In this document: piece after piece, positions 1 through 8,402 of the stretch
Layout of the letters: every line of letters begins with the position of its first letter
Numbering within the stretch: the first letter of the stretch is position 1
NCBI GenBank assembly: GCA_937949615.1
Contig: CALEDQ010000008.1
Span: forward strand, 372,001-436,000
Source of the DNA: an uncultured bacterium
Lineage (GTDB): Bacteria > Muiribacteriota > Ozemobacteria > Ozemobacterales > Ozemobacteraceae
Direction of reading: 5' to 3'
DNA length: 64,000 nt
Notes under the pieces: model-generated
Seen by the model: only the letters and a program-made list of their open reading frames with translations
Database searches by the model: none
What the model was told of the DNA's origin: nothing
Translations under genes and position numbers: made by a program

Positions 1-1
1 C

Positions 2-925
2 AAGGGTGGAGCCCCGGTGAAAAAGGTGGAGCCACTTTTCCCAACGCTCAAAGAGGCGGCTTTGTTTGCTCTGAGCGGGTCGAACGTTTCATGCGTTTTT
101 GACATCGAAGAAAAGCTCTGGTTGTGCAATTACGACCGCAACCAGATCGGTCAGGTCATTGACAATCTGGTGCTGAACGCCCAGCAGGCAATGCCGGGGG
201 GCGGGCAGATCACCATTACTGCCAGAAATATCGCAGCCAGCACCCCGCCTCTGCCCTCACTTGGCCCCGGCAATTATATCAAGATTGCGGTTAAAGATCA
301 CGGAATCGGTATTCCGGCTGATTTTATCACCCGGATTTTTGACCCCTATTTCACCACAAAGTCCAAAGGGCACGGCCTTGGCCTGTCAACCTGCTATTCA
401 ATCGTCTCCCGTCATGGCGGTGGCTTCGACGTGACCTCAGAGCCCGGTAAAGGCAGTAATTTTACGTTTTTTCTCCCGGCCGCTCATAATGCAGTCGCCA
501 TCAGCAAAGAAACCAAAGCTGAAGATCACCATGGTTCAGGCACATTCGTCATCATGGATGACGAGGAAATCGTCAGAGAAATGGCCGGAATCATGATAGA
601 GTCATTTGGTTACCAGAAGGTTCTGTTTGACGACGGCAGCAAAACCGTCGACTATTTTGCCAGAGAAACTGCCAGCGGTCGAAAAATCGCCGGCATGATC
701 TTCGACCTGACGATTCCCGGCGGAATGGGCGGCCTCGAAGCTCAGGCAGCCATACGCAGAATTTCGGCCACAACCCCGATTTTCGTTGCCAGCGGTTATT
801 CAGAAGACCCGGTCATGGCCGAGCCCGAAAAGTATGGCTTTACGGCCAGTATCAGCAAGCCGTTCAAGCGTAACGAACTGGCAGCAATGCTGAATCGTTC
901 GATAAAAACGACCGACCAGGACTGA
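2..925 (+). CDS. Hybrid sensor histidine kinase, C-terminal part (partial)
   Basis: This is the 3' end of a hybrid two-component kinase; the reading frame is open to the left edge, so the sensor and phospho-acceptor histidine domains lie outside the window. A GTG at 17 could be read as a start, but the protein would begin inside the ATP-binding fold. Visible are the HATPase domain (N box around NLVLNAQQAM, G1 box DHGIGIP, G2 box GHGLGLS) followed by a receiver domain (acidic pocket MDDEE, phospho-acceptor Asp in FDLTIPGG, Lys in SKPFKR). Such kinases autophosphorylate and pass phosphate to their own receiver, often a phosphatase or sink domain. It converges with the downstream minus-strand ATPase with 7 bases between them. 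Family assignment is firm; ligand and partner are unknown. Confidence 0.9.
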   Translation, partial: KGGAPVKKVEPLFPTLKEAALFALSGSNVSCVFDIEEKLWLCNYDRNQIGQVIDNLVLNAQQAMPGGGQITITARNIAASTPPLPSLGPGNYIKIAVKDHGIGIPADFITRIFDPYFTTKSKGHGLGLSTCYSIVSRHGGGFDVTSEPGKGSNFTFFLPAAHNAVAISKETKAEDHHGSGTFVIMDDEEIVREMAGIMIESFGYQKVLFDDGSKTVDYFARETASGRKIAGMIFDLTIPGGMGGLEAQAAIRRISATTPIFVASGYSEDPVMAEPEKYGFTASISKPFKRNELAAMLNRSIKTTDQD

Positions 926-932
926 GCCTGAT

Positions 933-2741
933 TCAGGCACCCGCACTAATTCTTTTCGCCAGATCAGCCGAATCGACGGCCTTGCTGATCGCCTCTTCTT
1001 TCGAGATTTTGCCGGCGCGCACCAGCCTGGCCAGATCATCGTTGAGAAGGCGGTTACCTCGATTCTGCCCGGTAGTCATGCCGGTCAGCAGCATGTGTGT
1101 CTTGCCTTCGCGCACCATGTTGGCCATGCCATAGTCCATGACCAGCACTTCGAGCGCTGGCACACGCCCGCCGCCGATTTTGCGACAGAGAGTCTGACAG
1201 CAGACCCCAAGCAGATTATCTGCCAGACCGGCACGGATCTGTTCCTGCGACTCAGCCGGAAACTGATCGACGATGCGGTTGATCGTGCTCATCGCCGTAG
1301 AAGTGTGCAGGGTAGCCAGCACCAGATGACCGGTATTGGCTGTCTCGATCGCCATCGAAATGGTTTCGAGATCGCGCATTTCGCCGACGAGAACGACATC
1401 GGGATCTTCGCGCAGCGCTGCCTTCAGCGCCCGTGAAAAAGACGCTGTGTGGACTCCGACTTCGCGCTGATTGACCAGAGCTTTGCGGCTCTGATGCACA
1501 AATTCGACCGGGTCTTCGATAGTAAGAATATGACATTCACGGCTGCGGTTGATATGATCGACCATCGCCGCCAGAGTGGTGCTCTTGCCGCTGCCGGTCG
1601 GACCGGTAACCAGTATCAGGCCCTTAGGCGCCTCAGCCCATTTGCGCAGAACCTCGGGCATGCCAAGTTCTTCGAGCGTAAAAATCGTATTGGGAATATG
1701 CCTGAAAACCGCGCTGACACCGTTATGGTCGCGCAAAAGATTGATTCTGAAACGCGAGTGTTTATCCATGGCATAGGCAAAATCTTCGTCGCCGGTTTTA
1801 TTGAATTCTTCAATCGAATCGGGCCGCATGATCGGCTCGAGCAGCTGAAAAACTTCACGCGGCGCCAGCTTGAGAAACCCGGCAATCGGCCTGATCAGGC
1901 CATCGATACGCCAGCGCGGCACCTGTCCGGCCGAGAGATGCAGATCTGAGCCGCCCTCTTCCACCAGACGCTTCAGAAGATCGTCAATGCTCTTTATGCC
2001 TGAACCGCCCGCCGCCTGCTCGGCCGCCACCGCTTCACCGCCATAATTCTGCATGATTTTCTGAAAGTATTCGGTCTCGATCGATATCGGCTCAATTTTC
2101 ATAGCCGGCAGCAGATTGCTGATAGAAGCCTGCAGATTTTCATCCATGCGGTCGCAGTAACCGATCAGTATCCTGTTCTCCTGCTTTTTGACCGGGGCAA
2201 CCCGGTGCCGCTGCATAAAACCGATCGGCAGCAGTCTTAGAACCTCGACCGGCGGAATCGGTGCATCAGCACGATAATCACGGTGCGCTGGCGGTCTTGA
2301 AGTCTTTTTCAGCCGCTCGGCCAGGATGCGCATCATTGACAGGCTCGCCTCGGGCACCGCCAGAACCACCTTGCGAAAAACCTCGCGGGCCAGCTTGAGA
2401 ATCAGCACCTCGCCACGGGCAACGCATGAAGCCGTGCGCTTTTCATTGAGAATGACCGCCAGCTCCCCAACCATCTGCGACCGTTCCAGGCGCGAGATTT
2501 CTATCTGATCATCGCCTTCACCGACAACGACAGAGACCTCACCCGCAATAATGACGAAAAGAAAGTCGGCAGGCTCACCGGCTTTGAGAATATATTCGTT
2601 GTCAGCATAAGACTCGATAGTTCCAGCTTTGCCAATGACCTGGTCACGCTGGGCATCGCTGAGAGGCTCAAAAAAAGGGTTGGTATCAAAAGCGGCGTTC
2701 GCTCTTGTCAGTATTTCAGGGGTACGTTCAATGACGCGCAT
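933..2741 (-). CDS. PilT-like ATPase with cNMP-binding and MshEN-like N-terminal domains
   Basis: A 602-residue fusion. Residues about 15-145 form a cyclic-nucleotide-binding-like beta roll (ILKAGEPADFLF, GELAVILNEKRTA). Residues about 165-245 resemble the GspE/MshE N-terminal domain, which in several family members binds c-di-GMP (LPIGFMQRHRVAP start). The rest is a full PilT-type secretion ATPase: GGSDLHLSAG, Walker A GPTGSGKSTT near residue 380, Asp-box and His-box regions (GEMRDLETI, GHLVLATLHT), and the PilT-like end VREGKTHML. PilT hexamers power type IV pilus retraction. Normal PilT is about 350 residues without these front domains, so a second-messenger-controlled retraction or assembly motor is a reasonable inference. 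No pilin or PilB/C genes are nearby. Confidence 0.88.
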   Translation of the reverse strand: MRVIERTPEILTRANAAFDTNPFFEPLSDAQRDQVIGKAGTIESYADNEYILKAGEPADFLFVIIAGEVSVVVGEGDDQIEISRLERSQMVGELAVILNEKRTASCVARGEVLILKLAREVFRKVVLAVPEASLSMMRILAERLKKTSRPPAHRDYRADAPIPPVEVLRLLPIGFMQRHRVAPVKKQENRILIGYCDRMDENLQASISNLLPAMKIEPISIETEYFQKIMQNYGGEAVAAEQAAGGSGIKSIDDLLKRLVEEGGSDLHLSAGQVPRWRIDGLIRPIAGFLKLAPREVFQLLEPIMRPDSIEEFNKTGDEDFAYAMDKHSRFRINLLRDHNGVSAVFRHIPNTIFTLEELGMPEVLRKWAEAPKGLILVTGPTGSGKSTTLAAMVDHINRSRECHILTIEDPVEFVHQSRKALVNQREVGVHTASFSRALKAALREDPDVVLVGEMRDLETISMAIETANTGHLVLATLHTSTAMSTINRIVDQFPAESQEQIRAGLADNLLGVCCQTLCRKIGGGRVPALEVLVMDYGMANMVREGKTHMLLTGMTTGQNRGNRLLNDDLARLVRAGKISKEEAISKAVDSADLAKRISAGA

Positions 2742-2828
2742 AGCTTTCTCCAGTCAAAAGACCTGCAATTCCGGCATCACTTTAACACAACCGGCCGACA
2801 AATGCAGCCCCCGTCAGAAAAACCATCT

Positions 2829-3242
2829 TCAGACAATCTGCAAACGCTTTTTTATCGAAAGGCAGTTTCCGGAATAATTGTATCTGAAGCGGTCTGCATA
2901 GCGCCTGATAATCATCAACCCGCGCCCGGAGTCTTTGTCAGGGTCATAGGGCTGCGCCATCCAGACATTACGGTCAAAACCGCAGCCTTCATCCTGAACC
3001 GTGATCTGCAGCCCGTCTTTGAAAAAAGAAAGCTTGCATCTGACCATGCTGTCAGATGCCTCCGGGCAGCCGTGCATGATTGCATTCAGCATGACCTCGC
3101 GCAAAAGCAGATCGCAGGCGAACAGTTCTGCCTCAGGTCGCCGGCCGCCAAGGCTTTCGCGCAACTCGATGCATAGCCGGTCAAGATTCTCGACGTTGGC
3201 CAGAAAGCTTTTCCTGATAACTTTAACCGGTTTTCCTGTCAT
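2829..3242 (-). CDS. RsbW/SpoIIAB-like serine kinase (anti-sigma regulatory type)
   Basis: A 137-residue protein that is a single GHKL ATPase fold: N-box LLLREVMLNAIMHG, G1 VQDEGCGFD, and DSGRGLMIIRRYAD for the lid. In known partner-switching systems such proteins bind a sigma factor or other target and phosphorylate a STAS antagonist on serine. It follows the receiver-SpoIIE phosphatase gene by 2 nt and is certainly co-transcribed with it; a STAS gene starts divergently at 4800. Whether the target is a sigma factor or the adjacent chemosensory system cannot be seen. Confidence 0.85.
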   Translation of the reverse strand: MTGKPVKVIRKSFLANVENLDRLCIELRESLGGRRPEAELFACDLLLREVMLNAIMHGCPEASDSMVRCKLSFFKDGLQITVQDEGCGFDRNVWMAQPYDPDKDSGRGLMIIRRYADRFRYNYSGNCLSIKKRLQIV

Positions 3243-3244
3243 GA

Positions 3245-4399
3245 CTAAACTTCCAGACAGAGCACGACCATATCGTCTTCAGGAACGGGCAGCCTGTCTA
3301 TCTGCTTCGTCAGGGCCTCCTGCAACGATCCGGCCGGGGTGCCTGCAATCCTCTCAAAAAGTCCGGCAGCAAGCTCCATTTTTGTCTGCCAGCGAAAACT
3401 CTCGCCATTAAACAGATCCAGAAGCCCGTCAGAGAATATGAAAATACGGTCACCCGGGCTCACTTTGATCTCTTTCAGCTGAAACGAAACGTCGGGAAAA
3501 AGCCCGACAAGATCGCCGGTCACCTCGATTGGCCGACAGCTTCTGTCTTCAGCTGAATAATGAATCGGAGACGGGCCGCCGGCATTGACCACCCAGGCCT
3601 TGCCGACCTTTCTGTTGATTCTGACGATGGTCAGAGCAACGAACTGACCAGGCTGAAGCACATTGGTAATTGCCCTGTTGATATCAAACACCGCATCACG
3701 CGGGGTTGAAAGAATGCTGCAGTTCTGCCGAAACAGCATTTTCAACGCAGAAGTGACAAGAGCGATACCGACATCATGACCGCTGATGTCGGCCACAACA
3801 TAGTCGTAAACCCTCTCCCCGATCGGAATTACATCATAGAAATCGCCGCCTATTTCCTGCAGCGGCCTGAACAGAACCGAAAATTTCGCTTCCGGAGCGT
3901 CAACCGCCTTGACCAGAATAGCATCCTGAGCCGCCTTCAGACGATTCAGCCGCATACTCTGCAGTTCAATCCGGTTCAGGAGTGCCTGACGCAAACGCAG
4001 GTGCGTTCTGACTCTGGCCAGAATCTCTTCTTTCTGCCATGGCTTGGTAATATAATCGACACCGCCGACCTCGAACCCTTTAACCTTGCTGGCAAGATCG
4101 TCATTGGCCGAAATAAAAAGAATCGGAATTTCGTTGGTAAGCGGATCTTCATGAATTCGGCGACAGATATCGAACCCGGATTCTTCTGGAAATTCAACAT
4201 CGAGCAGTATCAGATCAGGCGCCTGCTGAGCCATCGCCTCAAAACACGAAGCAGAATCAAAGGCGGTTACGGCGCGAAAACCTTCCTGTACGAGAATAGT
4301 CTTGAGAGTCAGATTGCTGCTGAAATCATCATCGACAACCATTACCAGCGGCACGTAGTTTTCATGAAAAATATTGTTCTGTTCTGGTAAACTCTGCAT
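3245..4399 (-). CDS. Receiver domain-SpoIIE (PP2C) serine phosphatase
   Basis: 384 residues. An N-terminal receiver (VVDDD pocket, phospho-acceptor Asp67 in LILLDVEF, Lys in YITKPW) is joined by a short helix to a PP2C-type SpoIIE phosphatase (metal-binding motifs IGGDFYD and ADISGHD, and IFSDGLLDL near the C-terminus). The known role of this architecture, as in RsbU/RssB-like proteins, is phosphorylation-controlled dephosphorylation of a STAS antagonist. It is the first gene of a two-gene minus-strand unit with the RsbW-like kinase. The STAS gene at 4800 begins divergently 400 bp away, so kinase, phosphatase and antagonist are physically together. Confidence 0.9.
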   Translation of the reverse strand: MQSLPEQNNIFHENYVPLVMVVDDDFSSNLTLKTILVQEGFRAVTAFDSASCFEAMAQQAPDLILLDVEFPEESGFDICRRIHEDPLTNEIPILFISANDDLASKVKGFEVGGVDYITKPWQKEEILARVRTHLRLRQALLNRIELQSMRLNRLKAAQDAILVKAVDAPEAKFSVLFRPLQEIGGDFYDVIPIGERVYDYVVADISGHDVGIALVTSALKMLFRQNCSILSTPRDAVFDINRAITNVLQPGQFVALTIVRINRKVGKAWVVNAGGPSPIHYSAEDRSCRPIEVTGDLVGLFPDVSFQLKEIKVSPGDRIFIFSDGLLDLFNGESFRWQTKMELAAGLFERIAGTPAGSLQEALTKQIDRLPVPEDDMVVLCLEV

Positions 4400-4799
4400 T
4401 AAAGCCTCAAACCTTTGATTTATCCGGCAACCGGCGCAAAAACCCGTGGCCCTCTTCTGCCGGCCTCAGCTTTTCGGCTGACGCCTTTTGCAGCAGCGCC
4501 GGTTTCTCAGAATATGTCTGTTTTCTCTGAACTGGCAACCTCATTTTCCTTACGCAGGATTAGAAAGTAATATTCTGAACTATTAGTAAAAAAGAGCTTT
4601 TAAAAATCTAACTTTATGCTATAATCTAATTGATACTGTTAATATAACATTTGAAAATTCAAAAATCAACGATTCAGGGGCGCAGTTTTTTGTACCCCGC
4701 ATACACTGCAATATCTGAGACATTTTCAGAGAATTAGAATGCTATATAAGACTGGTTCTGCAGGTCTTAACAACAGAACCATCGCGCGAAGGAGATATC
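4400..4799. other. Divergent intergenic region upstream of the phosphatase and chemosensory operons
   Basis: A 400-nt gene-free stretch, clearly AT-rich between about 4560 and 4680, separating two divergent signalling operons. No protein-coding potential is visible. It holds several TATAAT-like hexamers (4620-4625; TATATA with an upstream TG at 4740-4748) and one copy of a TGTACCCC motif (4691-4698) that recurs in two other long gene-free regions. The SD AAGGAG (4789-4794) serves the STAS gene. Confidence 0.6.
4740..4748 (+). promoter_or_regulatory. Possible extended -10 promoter element for the che operon
   Basis: TG-C-TATATA matches an extended -10 element, 52 nt before the STAS start codon. 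No good -35 hexamer is seen at 16-18 bp upstream. Alternative -10-like hexamers are at 4620-4625. Weak call made from pattern only. Confidence 0.3.
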
Positions 4800-5111
4800 A
4801 TGACTTCTTTTATTCAGAATCAGCAGGGCGATACCGCCAACTTCTTTGTCAAGGGCGATTTCGTTCAGAGCAACACCAACGGCCTCAGACAGGCTCTGCT
4901 CGATTCCATCAAAAATGGCATCACCAAAATTAAAATCGATCTCAACGAAGCCAACTGTATCGACTCGCCGAGTATCGGCCTGCTCGTTTCGGTTCACAAC
5001 ACTCTCAAACCTCTTGCCGGCGAATTGGTCGTTAACCGGGCAAAGCAGCCGATTGCCGAGCTTTTCTCGGTGCTGCAGCTCGACAAGAGGTTCACGGTCA
5101 ACGCATCATAA
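4800..5111 (+). CDS. STAS-domain anti-sigma factor antagonist-like protein
   Basis: 103 residues, one STAS domain of the SpoIIAA/RsbV type. The conserved loop reads CIDSPSIGLL with Ser56 right after Asp55, the position phosphorylated in SpoIIAA, so the protein looks switch-competent. Start is supported by a strong SD (AAGGAG, 5 nt upstream). It is the first gene of the chemosensory operon, 11 nt before cheA, and lies divergent from the RsbW-like kinase and SpoIIE phosphatase genes that would act on it. Inference: it ties chemoreceptor signalling to a partner-switching circuit. Confidence 0.88.
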   Translation: MTSFIQNQQGDTANFFVKGDFVQSNTNGLRQALLDSIKNGITKIKIDLNEANCIDSPSIGLLVSVHNTLKPLAGELVVNRAKQPIAELFSVLQLDKRFTVNAS

Positions 5112-5122
5112 GGGAGGGTTGA

Positions 5123-8100
5123 ATGACCCTTGGAAATGACGAACTGCTGAAAGAATTTCTCGCCGAAACCAATGAACAGCTGGCCGGAATTGAAAGCGAC
5201 CTGCTGACCATTGAAGAAGGCGGCGAAAATATCAACGAAGAGCTGGTAAACAAGGTTTTTCGCGCCGCTCACTCGATTAAAGGCGGTAGCTCTTTGTTCG
5301 GCCTGAAGAAGATTCAGGAACTGGCCCACAAAACCGAAAGTGTGCTCGACCTCATTCGCTCACGCGTTATCAGGCCAAATCCTGAAGTGGTCAACATTCT
5401 GCTGATCAGCTTCGACAAGCTCAAAGAGCTGCTCAACAATGTCATGTCCAGCAATGAAATGGACATTTCAGAAAACCTGGTGGCTCTCACCGGCCTGGCC
5501 ACCTCTTTTTTACCGCAAAACGAGAAGGGCTTCTTCCATAAACAGGGAGTGGTCAAACTTCCGCCCGGTGCATCCGTCAACGTCAGCGAAATGGACCTCG
5601 AGCTCGCCCGCAAAAACGGTCACTACGTCTATTTCGTCGAGTATGATCTGATCAAAGACATTGACATGCTCGACAAAAACATTCTCGACGTGGTACGCCT
5701 GCTCATCGCCTTCGGAAAAGTTCTCGACGCCCAGGTAAACACCGACGCGATAGGGACACTCGAAGAAGAGCCGAGTGGCATTATTCCGCTGCACGTTCTG
5801 TTTTCGACCGAAGTCGGGCCCGACGAAATCGAAATGGTTCTCGAACTGCCAAAAGAGCGCATAAAGCTGCTCGCCTCCCCGCCCAAAGACATGCCGGCCG
5901 CCCCGCCCCCGATTCAAATCGCCGGGCTTTCACCATTGCCGGCACCTGCCGCTGAGAAACCGATTGAAGCGAGGGCAGCAGCCAGTCAGACGCCGGGCGA
6001 TTCTGAAAACGACAAGGCAAAAACGCCTACCAGCAGTGAACCTGCCAAAAAATCATTTTCTGATCAGCCTGGGCAGCCATCGACCGCCGGCAGCGTCGCC
6101 GACGCAACCCTGCGCGTCAGCGTTGAGGTTCTCGAAACTCTGATGAATCTTGCCGGTGAACTGGTGCTGAGCCGCAATCAGCTGCGCGAAGCCCTCTCGA
6201 CAAACGATATGCGCGGCGTAAACGCAGGCAGTCAGCGCGTCAGCCTCGTAACCTCAGAACTGCAGGAAGCGATCATGCAGACTCGCATGCAGCCGATCGG
6301 CAATGTTTTCAACAAGTTTCCCAGGGTGGTACGCGACATGTCGCGCACTCAGGGCAAAGAAATTCAGCTGATCATCGAAGGCAAGGAAGTCGAGATGGAC
6401 AAGACCCTCATCGAAGGGCTCAACGACCCCTTGACCCACATGATCCGCAATTCATGCGATCACGGCATTGAAATGCCCGAGGAACGCATCAGAAAAGGCA
6501 AACCCCCCACCGGAAAAATCGCTTTGCGGGCCTACCACGAAGCCGGCCAGGTAATTGTCGAAATAACCGATGACGGCAAGGGTATCAACCCGGCAAAAAT
6601 TTCTGCCAGTGCTGTTGCCAAAGGCCTGATCCCGCAGGAAAAGCTGCTGGGTATGTCTGACGCCGAAAAAACCGCCCTGATCTTTCTGCCCGGCCTCTCT
6701 ACCGCCGAAAAGGTCAGCGATATTTCAGGCCGCGGCGTCGGCATGGATGTCGTTAAATCGAACCTCGACCGGCTTGGTGGCAAAATCGAGATTGAGTCAA
6801 AAATCGATGAAGGCACAAGATTCTGCATAAAACTGCCGCTGACGCTGGCAATCATACCCTCTCTGGTAGTCGCGGTCGGTAATGAGCGCTTCGCCGTGCC
6901 GCAGATCAATGTTCTTGAACTGACCCGTATTCCGGCCGCCCAGATCCAGAACAAAATCGAAATTGTCGGCGACGCCGAAGTCCTGACTCTGCGAGGCAAA
7001 CTGATCCCGCTGGTTTCTCTCGGCACCGTGCTCGGCATAAACAAAGAAATTACCGACGAAAACACCGGACAGACTCTCACAGACCGGCGGCAATCGCTTG
7101 CCGACCGCCGCAGCCGCCGCTCGCCTCTTGAAGCCACTTTCGCGGGTCAGGCCGGTTCAGAGCCGATGGCAGCGAAGCGCGAGGCCATCACCGACCGACG
7201 CTATCATGCAATCAACGATCTCAATATCGTCATCATTTCGACCGGCACTTTTCAGTACGGAATTGTCGTCGATCAGTTCTTCAATACCGAAGAAATCGTC
7301 GTCAAGCCACTGGGTCGCCATCTCAAAGGGCTGCCCGAATATGCCGGGGCGACCATCATGGGCGACGGCAAGGTTGCTCTGATCATCGACGTTTCCGGTA
7401 TGGCAACCAAAGCCGGCATGCGACATGTCAGCGGCAGCAGCCGGGCATCGGCTCTCGCTGCCGAAACAGCCCGCGAAAGCCGGCATGATACCATGTCGTT
7501 TCTGCTGTTCCAGAACCAGCCGGGTGAGTTGTGCGGCATTCCGATGGAAATGGTGCTGCGCGTCGAGAGAATCGAACGCAGCCAGATCGAAAATTCGGCC
7601 GGCCGCCGCACCATGCAGTATCGTGGCGCCAGTCTGCCACTGATCACTCTCAGCGACGCCGCCGAAGTCAAACCCATCGGTGATGAACAGAAGCTGGCAG
7701 TCATCGTTTCATCGATCGGCGGGCGCGAAGTCGGCCTGCTGGTTGCAATGCCTGTCGATGTCATCGAGACCAGGCTGCAGATCGATCAGAAAACCCACCG
7801 CCAGAAAGGTATCTCAGGCTCTGCCATCGTCAAAGATAAAACCATGCTTCTCGTCGACATTGTCGAAATCGTCGAAACGGTTTTTCCTGAATGGCAGATT
7901 GCCGCCGGCCCCGAAAAGACAGCCGGCAATGCAGCACGACCTCTGATTCTGCTCGCTGAAGACTCTGATTTTTTCAGAGGCCAGGTCAAGCGCTTTATCG
8001 AGTCAGAAGGTTTTGCCGTGGCAGAAGCCCCCGATGGGCAGGCCGCCTGGGAACTGCTCTGCCAGCTTGGCGAAAAGGTTAAGGTGGTCGTCACCGATAT

Positions 8101-8329
8101 CGAAATGCCGCGCATGACCGGGCTTGGTCTGGCAAGAGCCATCAGGGCCGAAGACAGGTTTGCCGGCCTGCCGATTATCGGCCTCACCTCACTTGCCGGT
8201 GAAGAAGATATCGAACAGGGCAAGGCCGCGGGCATAACCGACTACCAGATCAAGCTCGACCGCGACCGCCTGCTCGAAAGCCTGCGCCGCATCCTTCCCA
8301 GGGCTGCTGAGCGACAGATCGAATTTTAA
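5123..8329 (+). CDS. cheA: CheA-type hybrid kinase with two CheW domains and a receiver
   Basis: 1068 residues, far longer than standard CheA (about 650). Order: Hpt (His50 in FRAAHSIKGGS), a middle alpha/beta region (about 160-260) plus Pro/Ala-rich linker, dimerisation helices (about 330-395), HATPase (NDPLTHMIRNSCDHG, ITDDGKGIN, GRGVGMDVVKS), a first CheW domain interrupted by a polar Arg-rich insert (about 645-700), a second CheW domain (about 785-920), and a C-terminal receiver (Asp near residue 990 in VVTDIEMPRM). This resembles FrzE-type CheA-CheY fusions of gliding bacteria. There is no free CheY in the operon, so output may run through the fused receiver. SD AAGGGAGGG precedes the ATG. 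Confidence 0.93.
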   Translation: MTLGNDELLKEFLAETNEQLAGIESDLLTIEEGGENINEELVNKVFRAAHSIKGGSSLFGLKKIQELAHKTESVLDLIRSRVIRPNPEVVNILLISFDKLKELLNNVMSSNEMDISENLVALTGLATSFLPQNEKGFFHKQGVVKLPPGASVNVSEMDLELARKNGHYVYFVEYDLIKDIDMLDKNILDVVRLLIAFGKVLDAQVNTDAIGTLEEEPSGIIPLHVLFSTEVGPDEIEMVLELPKERIKLLASPPKDMPAAPPPIQIAGLSPLPAPAAEKPIEARAAASQTPGDSENDKAKTPTSSEPAKKSFSDQPGQPSTAGSVADATLRVSVEVLETLMNLAGELVLSRNQLREALSTNDMRGVNAGSQRVSLVTSELQEAIMQTRMQPIGNVFNKFPRVVRDMSRTQGKEIQLIIEGKEVEMDKTLIEGLNDPLTHMIRNSCDHGIEMPEERIRKGKPPTGKIALRAYHEAGQVIVEITDDGKGINPAKISASAVAKGLIPQEKLLGMSDAEKTALIFLPGLSTAEKVSDISGRGVGMDVVKSNLDRLGGKIEIESKIDEGTRFCIKLPLTLAIIPSLVVAVGNERFAVPQINVLELTRIPAAQIQNKIEIVGDAEVLTLRGKLIPLVSLGTVLGINKEITDENTGQTLTDRRQSLADRRSRRSPLEATFAGQAGSEPMAAKREAITDRRYHAINDLNIVIISTGTFQYGIVVDQFFNTEEIVVKPLGRHLKGLPEYAGATIMGDGKVALIIDVSGMATKAGMRHVSGSSRASALAAETARESRHDTMSFLLFQNQPGELCGIPMEMVLRVERIERSQIENSAGRRTMQYRGASLPLITLSDAAEVKPIGDEQKLAVIVSSIGGREVGLLVAMPVDVIETRLQIDQKTHRQKGISGSAIVKDKTMLLVDIVEIVETVFPEWQIAAGPEKTAGNAARPLILLAEDSDFFRGQVKRFIESEGFAVAEAPDGQAAWELLCQLGEKVKVVVTDIEMPRMTGLGLARAIRAEDRFAGLPIIGLTSLAGEEDIEQGKAAGITDYQIKLDRDRLLESLRRILPRAAERQIEF

Positions 8330-8402
8330 AATCATGGAATTAAGTTTCATCACTGTAAAGCGCCTTAAACAGGCAGCACAGCGAAAAAACGGGAGAAAAT
8401 AA

